Part shown: positions 11,701-22,740 of the stretch, one piece after another
Layout: each line of letters begins with the position of its first letter
Position numbering within the stretch: the first letter of the stretch is position 1
Origin: Rhododendron vialii
Taxonomy: Eukaryota > Streptophyta > Magnoliopsida > Ericales > Ericaceae
Assembly (NCBI RefSeq): GCF_030253575.1
Contig: NC_080557.1
Span: forward strand, 647,501 to 711,500
DNA length: 64,000 nucleotides
Reading direction: 5' to 3'
Notes under the pieces: generated by a model
Seen by the model: only the letters and a program-made list of their open reading frames with translations
The model's database searches: none
Told to the model about the DNA's origin: nothing
Made by a program: the position numbers and the translations under genes

Positions 11701-12366
11701 ACCTTTCTGTGCAGCGCATACAACGAATGCCCAACATGTATCTGTTCAGCCCATTACACAAGTTATAAAAGTTGCAATTAGTATATCCAAAAGACATGCA
11801 TTATCAAATAACTTACCGAAAGGTCCTGGTCTCAGACTGGGTTCGTTATGGGGCGATGATCAACTATCATCTTGAATCGCCCCGTAGTAGATAGGCCCCA
11901 TTTTAGCAGCGTCTTGACCACCATTATTACTTATATGACCCAACAAAGCAACCTAGTAAATTGCATAACAATTCAGTCTAAATGATAGATCTATGAACAG
12001 TACAATAGAGACAAAATATCAAGCACTGGAAATAAGTGAGAGGTAATCATAAGAGAATATTCAATTTCTCACAAACCTAACCAATAGCATCAGTTTCAAT
12101 TTCTCATAGACGAAAAATAACCATTGTTTATGCAAATACTCAAAAAAATTTCCAGTTTCAGCTCACAGAGAGAAAATACCAAGCACTGGAAATAAGTGAG
12201 CAGTACTCATAAGAGACTGTCCAATTTCGCACAAACCTAACCAATAGAATTAGTATCAATTCTCACAGATGAAAAATAACCATTGTCCGTTTTGCAAATT
12301 GTCAGAAATTTATACAATATCAGCTCACTGGTAATGTTGCAGCTCGTCATTAATTTTGTGGCTACA
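11701..12366. other. AT-rich spacer with a degenerate internal repeat
   Basis: AAGCACTGGAAATAAGTGAG and the following CATAAGAGA...CAATTTC...ACAAACCTAACCAATAG occur twice (about 12019-12087 and 12182-12248). No gene was seen. Confidence 0.45.
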
Positions 12367-12548
12367 TGTAGACACCCCGATCTGACTTCCCGATCGTTTT
12401 ACTTTGTTCTTCGATTTCTTGATTCCCCGATGATGAATCAGGTCGAAAACAGTCTCGAGAACTTGGAATGGCTTGAGTTTGGCATGTGAGGAACCCTTTC
12501 TTAGCCCTTAAACCCTTGAATCAGAACCTGGACCTTGGGTTTGAATGT

Positions 12549-13772
12549 CGCGCGACACACTGGGACCCTCGCGCGATGGTCCATTTGCCAGGTGGTGGTC
12601 AAAGTCAAAGCTTTGACCATTGACCCGCGCGGGGTTGGCTGAAGCCTCGCGCGATGCTCTCACTTCGTCGCGCGATGGTCAACACCTGTCATTTTCACCC
12701 AGATTGCGTGGTGGTCAGGGGGCTACAGGCCTATGTGACCCCGTTTTTCTCGGCTAAACAGCGTTCTGGGGGGGCTCCCCTTGCACCACCTCACCCCCCA
12801 TTCTCCCATCACCTTTGCCACCCCACTCCTCCACCAAGCAATTGTAACCAGCATTGTTGGCTGGTTACAAGGCCTTGGCTAGCCACCAATTAACCCCTTT
12901 TTTCTATAAATACCCCCCCCCCCCCCCCCCATGCTTCCTTGCAAAGGGTCACCAATCTCTCTCCAAGAAAGAAGAAGGCAAACTCAAAGCACAAACATCT
13001 CACACCCCACTCATTCCCACATAATCACCCTCCAAATCTCACCATCTCATCATTCAAGCCATCTCCAAGACACTCAAGCAAAGGTATAATATCTTTCTGC
13101 TCACTGTTCGAACCCCTGAGGGGGGCTGGCAGGGTCAAGGCTGGTAATCGATACCAGTTCTGGCCCTAAAGCTAGCAGGGTTTCAAGAGCTGTTACCTGG
13201 GAAACCCTCGCGCGATGGTCCCATATACTCGCGCAACACTTCTGTCTGCGTGAGATTGGACCACGTGGGGAAGGGACCCTGGTCTTTAAGTTTATTATCG
13301 TGTTCATAGTCTTTTTAAAGTCTTTTAAGGAGCTTTAGCTCACTGCTTTGTTGTTTTGCATGTTGAAAATCATTGTTTAGCTTAGTTTATAATACCTCTT
13401 GGTTTAGAATGCTCTTGGGACGCTCCTGAACATGTCTCAGGGCCCTAAGTATGCAAAGCAATTCCTGGAAGTCCAGTCTGAACAGTCGCGCGCCTGTATC
13501 ACTCTGTCGCGCGATGGTTCTCTGTCTTCCAGGGACTGCCCTTGCATGAGCAGCTTGGCCTTGGCCTCTGTTTAGACACCCCCACTGTTTAGGGGTTGTG
13601 TTTTCATAATATTTCCATTTGTTTGCTGTAATATTGTTTACTTTCAAGTACTTATAAACTGCTTGGTTTGCACCTGGGTGAGCACTGGTCCTTCCAGAGC
13701 CCAGAAGGGGGTGAAATTCAAACCATTGGTGAAGCGTCAATACTCGCGCGAGTATATGGTTGTGTCGCGCGA
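12549..13772 (+). promoter_or_regulatory. Five pairs of TCGCGCGA motifs, each pair 21 bp apart
   Basis: Octamer starts are 12549/12570, 12647/12668, 13208/13229, 13486/13507 and 13744/13765. Every pair has exactly 13 bp between the two octamers. Eight are exact; 13229 reads TCGCGCAA and 13486 reads TCGCGCGC. TGGT or TGGTC usually follows. Function is unknown; the repeated palindrome at two-helical-turn spacing looks like a paired protein-binding array. Confidence 0.85.
12907..12930. repeat. Poly-C run
   Basis: A homopolymer of more than 20 C follows TATAAATAC inside LTR1. Confidence 0.9.
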
Positions 13773-14445
13773 TGGTTTGCTTGCATGCAGATGAACTCAC
13801 GCATGCAAGCTGGCTGTTTGTTCGTGCCAAAATCATACACAGCGCTGCCTTGATGTATGATCGACGTTTTGAACTTCATTCCATTTATTACTTGTCATCT
13901 CACTAATCCATGCCATATCTTATCACATCCTGCAAACATGTTACAGTATTAATCCCCGATTAACTGTTTCCCCGCCCTAATTGGCTAAAAATTGATTAAT
14001 CAAAATAGAATCGCAAACAAGCATTTTCGCAAATGCCTAAGTAGAGACCGATCTCCGGATTGGGTGAGAGGGGTGCCATAAAACCCTTCCCCTCTTGTAA
14101 CCTGGCTCCCGAACCCAGATATGGTTATGACGGGCTGGTTCCTTAACTTTTTCAAATCAAACAGCGCGACAAGTGCTTCGAAATACGGTTCCTTGGGTGT
14201 CGGACCTTCAAACCCGAGTGGCGACTCTGTATTTTTGCGAGCGCTTGTCGTCTAGCTGAAAGCGCTCCCGCGAACCGGCACTTTTCTCTTTTAGGAGGGG
14301 AATGGAATCCCTTCCTAGGAAAGAAAAAGGGGCACGCATGCCCACACTACAGTTTCTTCTGGAGATGTCCCACTAAATTCAATTTCTTCTCAGTACAACA
14401 GAGTTAGACTCGAATGGATTAGTTGCTGACTGAACGATGGCAGAA

Positions 14446-14650
14446 TCATGGTTGAATCAGCGCTTGCAGCTAAGGCATAGGCAATCCGTTTGGCTTGCTC
14501 CATGGCCAGAGCTTGGGGAGAAGGGAAGGCAATTATCGAATCGGATGGCGCTACTCTCATCTAGATGTTATCTCTACATACAGACAAGGGGGATTGGAGC
14601 ATACAGACTATCCTTGAGGATATTTTTGCTCGATCTACTAATGAGGATCA
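14446..14650 (+). pseudogene. RNase H (RVT_3-type) relic, probably from a non-LTR element
   Basis: One plus-strand frame reads ESALAAKA, AIRLACSMARAWGEGK, AIIESDGATLI and later DWSIQTILEDIF. This matches the order of conserved blocks in the plant RNase H domain found at the end of LINE polyproteins: the AxxxAxxxA helix, the E/VESD strand and the WxIxxIIxDI helix. Two in-frame stops interrupt it, so it is dead. The rest of the parent element was not found nearby. Confidence 0.55.
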
Positions 14651-14689
14651 TATTTTATGCTTTTGGTTACATTTTCTTGTGAGTAGGAT

Positions 14690-15370
14690 TGAGAAATATG
14701 GTAGATATAAAGTCCCACTAAATATGGGACGTACAACACTATAAGGATGTCGTGTTGTTAATTCTCCCGTTATTAGTCTAGTGGGATTATTTATCACAAG
14801 GAATAGTATAGCCTTTCCCCTTAGAAGCCCAATCAAGGACCCAGATGCGAAAATGGATATGGGACACGAACACAGTGAAAGACACCTCATAAACTACAGC
14901 TAAAATAAAAAGATAAGTGGCCAATAACATATCGTCGAACAACCAAAATGAAGGAAAATTAACTTAGCAAAAGAACGATCTCTAGCACTAATTTGGTATA
15001 ATTTGATCCATCAAAATACTAACAAGTAACAACAAAGTGAGTTAAGTTTGCTGCCATTTGATTCCAAAAATAAGTTTGATATGTTATGAAGTGACCACTT
15101 GGTGTCCACAGGTGTCTCAATTGAGGTTTGTCCTTGACGTGTCTTGTAGACGACCCCTAGTGATATAATTGTTTCAATACGCCTCTTGGCATGTCCCATA
15201 TGTACCCCATGTTTCCCTTTGTTTATGTGTCCTTGGCATGTCTTAAATGAATGTGGCAACCGTTTAGGCATGTTGATTCGTCATAGCCTTCTTTGTTATT
15301 TCAGTCAAACAACTGGTGCTAATGCATTCTGAATTCTGAAAGTATTTGCTGACACCACATATGGTTTTTT
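14690..15370. other. Spacer, no gene seen
   Basis: No frame or repeat with support. It forms the left flank of the solo LTR at 15376; removing that LTR rejoins TTTTTTGAGTC to CACCATCTC. Confidence 0.35.
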
Positions 15371-15375
15371 GAGTC

Positions 15376-17177
15376 TGCTTCGTTTGCTCCGATGTAATGG
15401 AATAACGCCCCAAGCGTAGGGCCTAAAACGTTTGTTGAAGCATAATAAATAGGAAATCCGGGATCGTACCCAAGGGAATATTATATGGCGTGCTCGGATT
15501 TGTAGATGCAAGTAGGGGCTTTCAGCTTTAAGACAGCCAACTTTGTTTTACTTTAACGGTGGAAATAAAAGGGCTAAATTAAAAAGTAATTAACTAGAGA
15601 AAAGATAGGCTAGGTCTATGAATTATTAACACCCAAGACCCGAGCTAAATCACACTCGTCACCCAATTAGTCAATTTAAGTTTCTTGGTTAAAGTTTTCA
15701 AATTGGAAAATAAAATGATTTGGGAATCAAGCTAGCTCTAGAATTCATTTGGCAAAAACCTCGTGCGAAAGAGCTCTAAGCATCATGTGTGGTGGGTAGG
15801 CGAAGCTCCCACCTACACATGATCAAAGAGGTTAACACCTCGGTGATTTGACAAATAAATCCGAACCCCACATCAATTTTCAAATCAAAGTTTAAAGCTT
15901 TATTGGGTGCAAAATGCAATTTTCGCCCGAGCCATGAGGTGCTAATCACCCCATGACCTAACCCTTGAAACTACTCACTCATATCTAGAGAGATAAAAGC
16001 AAGTGAAAAACTACTTGACATAATTGAAATAACAAGACTAGAAGAAAATTAGAGATTAAGATAGATCAGGAGAAGATAAACAACTTTAATTAAGGCAACA
16101 ATAACAAAAAGTAACAACTGAGGGCAGAAATTGAAATATTCAAAACTAAAAAATGAAGAACACTCAAGAACAACAAGAACAATTTGAATCTAGATCTAGA
16201 TCTAAAATTAGGTAAGCAAATCTAAGTCTACTTTCTATATATTCTACTTGTTTGTACAAAACAATGACATAAGCTTTTATACTCTGGGTGATCCGCGCCT
16301 GGAATATTCCCAAGATGATCCGAAAATCCACCTCTAAGCCCCTCGGCATCGATGGCAACGGCCTTAGGGTGCTCTGCTAACATGCTCGGCATCGATGGAC
16401 CTTGAAACCTTACATCGATGCCGAGGTCCATAGCTCAGATTTTCTTAAGTGCTTCGGCATCGATGGATCTCCATTCTTCCCATCGATGCCGAAGCCCATA
16501 GCTCGGCGCTCTGGTTTGCTGCTGCCTTGGCCATCTGCTTCTTGCTCGGGCAAATCTGGTTCTACTCGGGCAACTCTGGTTCTGCTCGGGCAAATCTCCA
16601 CAGCATCTTATTTTCATTCTCTAAACTTAAGTAAAGATTGCATTTTAAACCTTTCTTTTACCTTTTCTTTACTTTAATTTATTTAATGAAATAAGGAAGT
16701 ACCCCCCATTTGGAAACAATGGCATTACCAGAATTTTGAGATTTCAATCCAATCAAAATGTTGACCCCCAGCTTTTAGTGTAAAACAGAAAACAGCACAC
16801 TTTTCTATCGAATAAATGGCTCAAAACATGACCTTAATCTTTGAATAAAATCTTGCAATTTTGAAGTTGCTCTTAGAAAAATTCAAGGATTAATTACCGT
16901 CATTTTTTATCTCGAAAATCGATATTTTTTCGAAAAGTGATTTTTCCATACTTAGACAGATTTTCAGGGGCCGATAGGGTCTTCATTGGTTCCTTGGGTA
17001 CTTGGACGCACTCAGGCCATGGATGATGTCAAAATATGCCTTATTCACACGATTTCCCTGAAAGTACTAAAAACATACCTTATGAGTAAACGCAATTAAG
17101 AAGCAACTACTTAAGCGATGAAATTAACTAAAACTAGATACTAGCGCACCCTGCATTGCATTAACGGGTGCTTATCA
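15376..17177. mobile_element. Solo LTR with 5-bp target duplication (fossil, 'LTR3')
   Basis: 1802 bp starts TGCTTCG and ends GGTGCTTATCA, flanked by GAGTC at 15371-15375 and 17178-17182. TG...CA ends plus a perfect 5-bp duplication indicate a solo LTR left by recombination. Inside lie GGGATCGTACCCAAGGG near 15460 and a cluster of ATCGATG palindromes (16345-16490), then three GCTCGGGCAA-type repeats (16546-16596). The lineage is Ty3/gypsy-like by style but not proven. Age is unknown because no partner LTR exists. Confidence 0.8.
16345..16490. repeat. Cluster of GGCATCGATG motifs in both orientations
   Basis: Copies start at 16345, 16388 and 16456 (GGCATCGATG) and at 16413 and 16481 (the inverse, CATCGATGCC). 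The two inverted pairs, 16388/16413 and 16456/16481, have the same spacing: 23 bp between CATCGATG cores. Confidence 0.85.
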
Positions 17178-17475
17178 GAGTCACCATCTCAACATGAAGT
17201 TTTGAAGCTTTATCATCTTGTTCCTTCTGTTAGGGGTTTAGATATAGATTGCCTGTAACATATGGGATGTCTCCAAGCCCTCGTGTTGTTACTAGCATAG
17301 AGAAAAGGTTAGTGTTGCAAGTTGCAACTAAGAAAACTTTAGCAGTAGTAGGTAACACCCCAACACTTAACGGGAGATCAGCAATATAATTGGAAACACA
17401 ACGATTCAGATAGCCCAAATCCCCCTCCCCCCCCTTCCCTCCCACCAAATGAAAAATTGTACAATAATATTGACT

Positions 17476-19733
17476 ATTGAGTAAGAATTGAATAACGTGA
17501 ACTAAATGAAATCAATCTGTCATCTTAAATTTTGCAGGTGGAAATATGCCAGGTTAAGGGTTGCTGAATGTTTCTGAAGTTATCGTCTGCAAGGCATCTT
17601 CCCATGTATGTGTGCAAAATACAGGAAACACTCAGTAATTAAACTTGTAAACCTTTTGTGTGGATATGCTGTTGAAGATAGACATGTACCAAAGTACTAG
17701 CAATAATTGGTTTCTTCGTTCTAGTGTGAATTGGTTTCTTCGTTGTAGTGTGATGATGTCAATCAAAGTATATAATGTAACTATTGTTGTAATGTAGATC
17801 CACACGTGTTGATACCCTAAACTTCACATTTCCTCAAATTCAATTGAACATGAGGGGATAGAAATCCATTTTTTACTACCTCAAGAGAAGGGGAAAAAAT
17901 GAAAAAGAGAATCAATGAAAATGCATAACAATTAACCTAGTTATAGAGGATAGAAGTTGAAGGGAAAATGATTGAACCTATGGAAATTTAAATTTCATAA
18001 CAATGCAGAGAGGGAGAGAAATTGGGAAACCTTGAGAGACTGTTGAGGATGGAAAAAGGAGTTTCTCAGTGAATCTGGGTCAGGTAGATTTCGTGGGAGA
18101 TGATGACTATATCGGCCCGTTTGGATGCGGGTAAAAAATGGGGGTATTAGTTAATAAGGGGGATAAGATAGTAGGGGGTATTAGTTAATATGGGAGGGCC
18201 CATATTGATGTGATGTTTATGGAGGTGCATTGAGTAAGAATTGAATAACGTGAACTAAATGAAATCAATCTGTCATCTTAAATTTTGCAGGTGGAAATAT
18301 GCCAGGTTAAGGGTTGCTGAATGTTTCTGAAGTTATCGTCTGCAAGGCATCTTCCCATGTATGTGTGCAAAATACAGGAAACATTCAGTAATTAAACTTG
18401 TAAACCTTTTGTATGGATATGCCGTTGAAGATAGACATGTACCAAAGTACCAGCAATAATTGGTTTCTTCGTTCTAGTGTGAATTGGTTTCTTCGTTGTA
18501 GTGTGATGATGTCAATCAAAGTATATAATGTAACTATTGTTGTAATGTAGATCCACACGTGTTGATACCCTAAACTTCACATTTCCTCAAATTCAATTGA
18601 ACATGAGGGGATAGAAATCCATTTTTTACTACCTCAAGAGAAGGGAAAAAAATGAAAAAGAGAATCAATGAAAATGCATAACAATTAACCTAGTTATGGA
18701 GGATAGAAGTTGAAGGGAAAATGATTGAACCTATGGAAATTTAAATTTCATAACAATGCAGAGAGGGAGAGAAATTGGGAAACCTTGAGAGTCTGTCGAG
18801 GATGGAGAAAGGAGTTTCTCAGTGAATCTGGGTCAGGTAGATTTCGTGGGAGATGATGACTATATCGGCCCGTTTGGATGCGGGTAAAGAATTTGGGGTA
18901 TTAGTTAATAAGGGGGATAAGATAGTAGGGGGTATTAGTTAATATGGGAGGGCCCACATTGATGTGATGTTTATGGAGGTACATTGAGTAAGAATTGAAT
19001 AACGTGAACTAAATGAAATCAATCTGTCATCTTAAATTTTGCAGGTGGAAATATGCCAGGTTAAGGGTTGCTGAATGTTTCTGAAGTTATCGTCTGCAAG
19101 GCATCTTCCCATGTATGTGTGCAAAATACAGGAAACACTCAGTAATTAAACTTGTAAACCTTTTGTGTGGATATGCCGTTGAAGATAGACATGTACCAAA
19201 GTACCAGCAATAATTGGTTTCTTCGTTCTAGTGTGAATTGGTTTCTTCGTTGTAGTGTGATGATGTCAATCAAAGTATATAATGTAACTATTGTTGTAAT
19301 GTAGATCCACACGTGTTGATACCCTAAACTTCACATTTCCTCAAATTCAATTGAACATGAGGGGATAGAAATCCATTTTTTACTACCTCAAGAGAAGGGA
19401 AAAAAATGAAAAAGAGAATCAATGAAAATGCATAACAATTAACCTAGTTATAGAGGATAGAAGTTGAAGGGAAAATGATTGAACCTATGGAAATTTAAAT
19501 TTCATAACAATGCAGAGAGGGAAAGAAATTGGGAAACCTTGAGAGACTGTCGAGGATGGAAAAGGGAGTTTCTCAATGAATCTGGGTCAGGTAGATTTCG
19601 TGGGAGATGATGACTATATCAGCCCGTTTGGATGCGGGTAAAGAATTGGGGGTATTAGTTAATAATGGGGATAAGATAGTAGGGGGTATTAGTTAATATG
19701 GGAGGGCCCACATTGATGTGATGGTTATGGAGG
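17476..19733 (+). repeat. Threefold tandem repeat, unit about 753 bp
   Basis: Copies start at 17476, 18229 and 18983 with ATTGAGTAAGAATTGAATAA and differ only at scattered positions. Each unit joins about 637 bp of flanking DNA to the first 115 bp of a DNA transposon (from GGCCCGTTTGGATG). Only the third copy continues into the rest of the transposon. No supportable gene lies in the unit. Confidence 0.95.
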
Positions 19734-20072
19734 GAGATTAAATAATAAGTTGTTTGGATGAGATATTAGAAAAGGGGGATTAAATAGTATTTTGTTTGGA
19801 TAGGGGATAAGGAAGGGGGTATAAGGAAGGGGGATGATGTAAAAAGCTGTCTAATGACTATTTTGCCCTTGTGCAGTATTAAATTAGATTATTCATTAAA
19901 TTAAATATATAATTATAAAATTCAACATATTTTTTATTTTTTAGACATGATTAATCAAGAATTATTTTACTAATATAATAATTATATAAAAATAAATAAA
20001 GCATTAAAATTTCATTTTTTAAGTGCTTTATTATATTTATGTTTATTTTTTAAAAAGAAAAATTCTAAAATC

Positions 20073-20197
20073 AGCCCATTGGGCTGACGATAGTAGGTGT
20101 GTGAATATGTATTAAAGGATGTAAAAAATACACAGAAATACGTGTTTTTGTTGTCTTGTAGTGTGTTTATCGTCAGTCCACTGGGCTGACAATAGCA
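20073..20197. mobile_element. Short nested MITE (CAGCCCA-TTGGGCTGACGATA ends)
   Basis: The left end CAGCCCATTGGGCTGACGAT and the right end, complementary to TCAGCCCAGTGGACTGACGA, bracket about 120 bp inside the larger transposon. Each end is itself a small palindrome. Confidence 0.55.
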
Positions 20198-20580
20198 AGA
20201 CCGTTTTAAAAATTTTGAAATTTTAAAATGTGAAATTACGTACCTATTATTTGGATAAAAAAAATTAAGAATATCTTTGTTGAAAATGTTTAATACAAAT
20301 ACTTAATCATGTTTAAAGTAGGAAATTTTATCATTTTTTAAAAATGTTTTAAAAAACCAAAATTTGTTGAAATTTTTAAGAAACCAAAATTTATAAAATG
20401 AATGGAAAGTAGATGGTGGTTAGAAACATGTGGGTGTTAGTTGAAATCATGTGAGGAGTAGGTTTCAACAAACTATTTATTTTCAATTTTTCTATAAATA
20501 GCACTCATTTTTTTATATCTCATCCCACATCTCATCTTCATTTCCTAAGTTCATTATTATTATTTTTTTCTTCATTTCAA

Positions 20581-20894
20581 TGGCACGTCGGGCTTGGAGC
20601 GAGGAGGAGGAGGAGGATACGTTGTTAACAAACCTAACGAGCCTTGTAGATCAAAGGGTTTGGCGAACTGACAACGGATATTTTCGCAATTCCTACTTGA
20701 GAGTTCTTAAAAATGAGATGCGAGTTTCTTTCCCTCAAGCAGGGATAAACGAGATTCATATCGAAGGAAGGATCAAGAAATGGAAGAGTGATTATCACAT
20801 ACTAGACGCTATGCTTAGGCATCCTGGGTTTGGGTGGAATCCAAATGAAAACAAACTAGTGGTGGAAAATGAAGTTTGGAATGAATTTGTTTAA
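20581..20894 (+). CDS. Myb/SANT-like DNA-binding protein (transposon ORF1 type)
   Basis: 104 residues begin MARRAWSEEEEEDTLLTNL and end GWNPNENKLVVENEVWNEFV. This is the Myb/SANT-like domain found in PIF/Harbinger ORF1 proteins and plant L10-interacting-MYB relatives: a W-S-EEE start, a DNG(Y)FR turn, HIEGRIKKWKSDY and FGWN near the end. A probable continuation starts after an acceptor near 20980 with DHRHLRYFR and FPYFNRW, matching the FPYYD/IFGKDRA segment of relatives, but it soon loses frame. The protein would bind element ends and partner a transposase that is absent here, so this is likely a relic or the helper of a nonautonomous element. Confidence 0.6.
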
Positions 20895-21312
20895 GTAAGT
20901 ACTCTTCAATTTGTTTTCAATTTTGTATAAAGTATTGTTTTGTAAATTTTGTTAATGTTTTAGTAAAATTTATATGTAGGATCACCGACATCTGAGATAT
21001 TTTCGGGACTGACAATTTCCCTATTTCAATCGATGGGCCTATTGCTTTGTTTCTTAGGAGAACTAGAAGTTCGAAGTTTAAGGCGGGCATTGGAAGAATA
21101 AATTAAAAGTTGTGATAATAAATGTATTGACGAATAAATTTGTAGGCTTCCTAATGTATCTCAAGTGTTTAATTTGATTTGAGATTAGTACCCTTTGTAA
21201 AAATAATGTAGTCTTCATTTCCAAATTACGAAATTAAACTCATAACTTGCTTACAAATCGAATAGATGTGCGAACAGAATACAAAGTCTTAAAATTACAA
21301 ATTTTTACAAGT

Positions 21313-21561
21313 TTATTCCGAATCGAATAAACGTGCCAATAAAATACAGCATACGAATCCTAAGACAAATATCCCAATAAAGTATGCTATCAGACTTGTT
21401 CGATGTTGATCTGCCAAAGCAATTGCGAAAGCGGAAGCACTGTCACTTGATTGACGTTTGATTGGGGCCAACTGCATCTCTTGATTCAGCCGATATCTTT
21501 CCTCATGAAAATGTAACAATGCTCCTTCTGCTTCCTTGAACGTGTTGTACAATTTCTTCAA
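21313..21561 (-). CDS. Small unrecognised ORF with C-terminal membrane segment
   Basis: 82 residues include EGALLHFHEERYRLNQEMQL and a hydrophobic stretch LIAYFIGIFVLGFVCCILL (about residues 56-74), ending LFDSE. I do not recognise a family. It lies inside the DNA transposon on the opposite strand to the Myb-like ORF. It may be a captured exon or chance; the amphipathic then hydrophobic pattern is the only support. Confidence 0.3.
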   Translation of the reverse strand: MKKLYNTFKEAEGALLHFHEERYRLNQEMQLAPIKRQSSDSASAFAIALADQHRTSLIAYFIGIFVLGFVCCILLARLFDSE

Positions 21562-21599
21562 GTTCCCCGGGCATGCATCTCTTCAACGTGTTGGACACA

Positions 21600-22740
21600 G
21601 GACACAGTTTGGACACACGCATACACACTGTCCAATTCACACACATGGCTACAAGTAGCACAAACTAGGAGAAAACTGCACTGTACAGTTTGGACATAGG
21701 ACACAGATTTGCATGCTGTTTTTCTATAGAACAGAACAGAACAGCCTTAAAATTTGCAGAAAACTGCCCAACAGAACATCATTACAAACTGTAGAAAACT
21801 GCCACCAAAACTTAATAAAATAGCAACTCATAATGGGATAAGTCTTGACAATAATTCTATCAATTGGCTCAGATATTTCAATTTTCAAGGTCAGTTTTCT
21901 TGGTTACTACTTATGTTGCCGAACGGTCGTGAACCCGTTGACCCTCACAAGTGTCCTACCAAGATGAGTGTATACCCTTGAGTGTATTTCCATTTCATCA
22001 CAGCCATATAATAGTAGGCGCCGTTTGGTTGGCATGCATTTATTCTGTAGTTTGCACCCACGCACACACTGTCCAACTCTTTGGCCAACAATTTGCAGAA
22101 ACCAAGCTAAGTGTAGAAACAACAGAACTAACAAACCAAGCTAACAAAAAACTGCAGAAACCAACTTGGAGCATTTCCAGAATTTCCATAACAGAAACCA
22201 ACCAACTAGGAAAAGGAAAACATCCTGCTATTTTCTGTAGTCATCTATCCACAACACTGCTTCAAAAATAGGTCAGAAAACATTATGCCCTACAGTTTGC
22301 ACACACACAAACACACACACATAGCAGAACAGAAAACTGCAGAAACCAACTTGGTAGTGGACTATAGCATCACAATTATGAACTCAGAAAACTGCACCAA
22401 ACTGTAGAAAACTGCAGAAAATTCCAACTCACTACACTGCTATAACCATGCACACACCTGGAATGGTCAACACACGCACTCACACACAGCACAGTTGAAC
22501 CTGCAGAACAGCTTCCAATAACAGCATTCTATTACCACAAAATTGCTTGAAAACCAAGTAAACCTCATGACAAGTGCAGAAAACAAGTTGCAAGCCCAGA
22601 ATACAACTTTCTAAATGAAGAGAACAGCATGCAAACCCCTTAACAGAGTCAAAGTTGAGGAAAATTGAATTTTTGCTCAGAAAACATGGGGTCAGAAACC
22701 AACACACACACACACACCTGCACTGCTTTGCACATAGAGA
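21600..22740. repeat. Region of dispersed AGAAAACTGCAG-type and (CA)n motifs
   Basis: GAAAACTGC occurs again and again (for example near 21643, 21761, 21792, 22330, 22386 and 22407), often followed by AGAAACCAACTTGG, mixed with CACACACA runs. No gene was found. Dispersed subterminal motifs are common in class II elements; that role is inference. Confidence 0.5.

Larger units (their letters stand above)
12367..14351 (+). mobile_element. Tat-like LTR, probably solo or truncated (fossil, 'LTR1')
   Basis: About 1985 bp is bounded by TGTAGACACC and an end reading CCCACACTACA, so the termini are TGTAG/CTACA. The inverted copy at 24548-26541 aligns along its length. CCCGAGTGGCGACTCTG near the right end resembles the tRNA-Arg-type primer site reported for Tat/Ogre elements; if so, the true LTR ends just before it and the last 130 bp are leader. 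It carries eight exact TCGCGCGA octamers and two near matches in five pairs. No target duplication is evident. It contains a poly-C run at 12907-12930. Confidence 0.6.

Noticed and set aside
13387-13836. Minus-strand 149-codon frame inside LTR1
   Set aside because: Sits in noncoding LTR sequence; composition follows the GC-rich repeats and no family was recognised.
12362-14356. A 5-bp target duplication for LTR1
   Set aside because: CTACA precedes the LTR and GTTTC follows it; they do not match, so the copy is probably truncated or rearranged.
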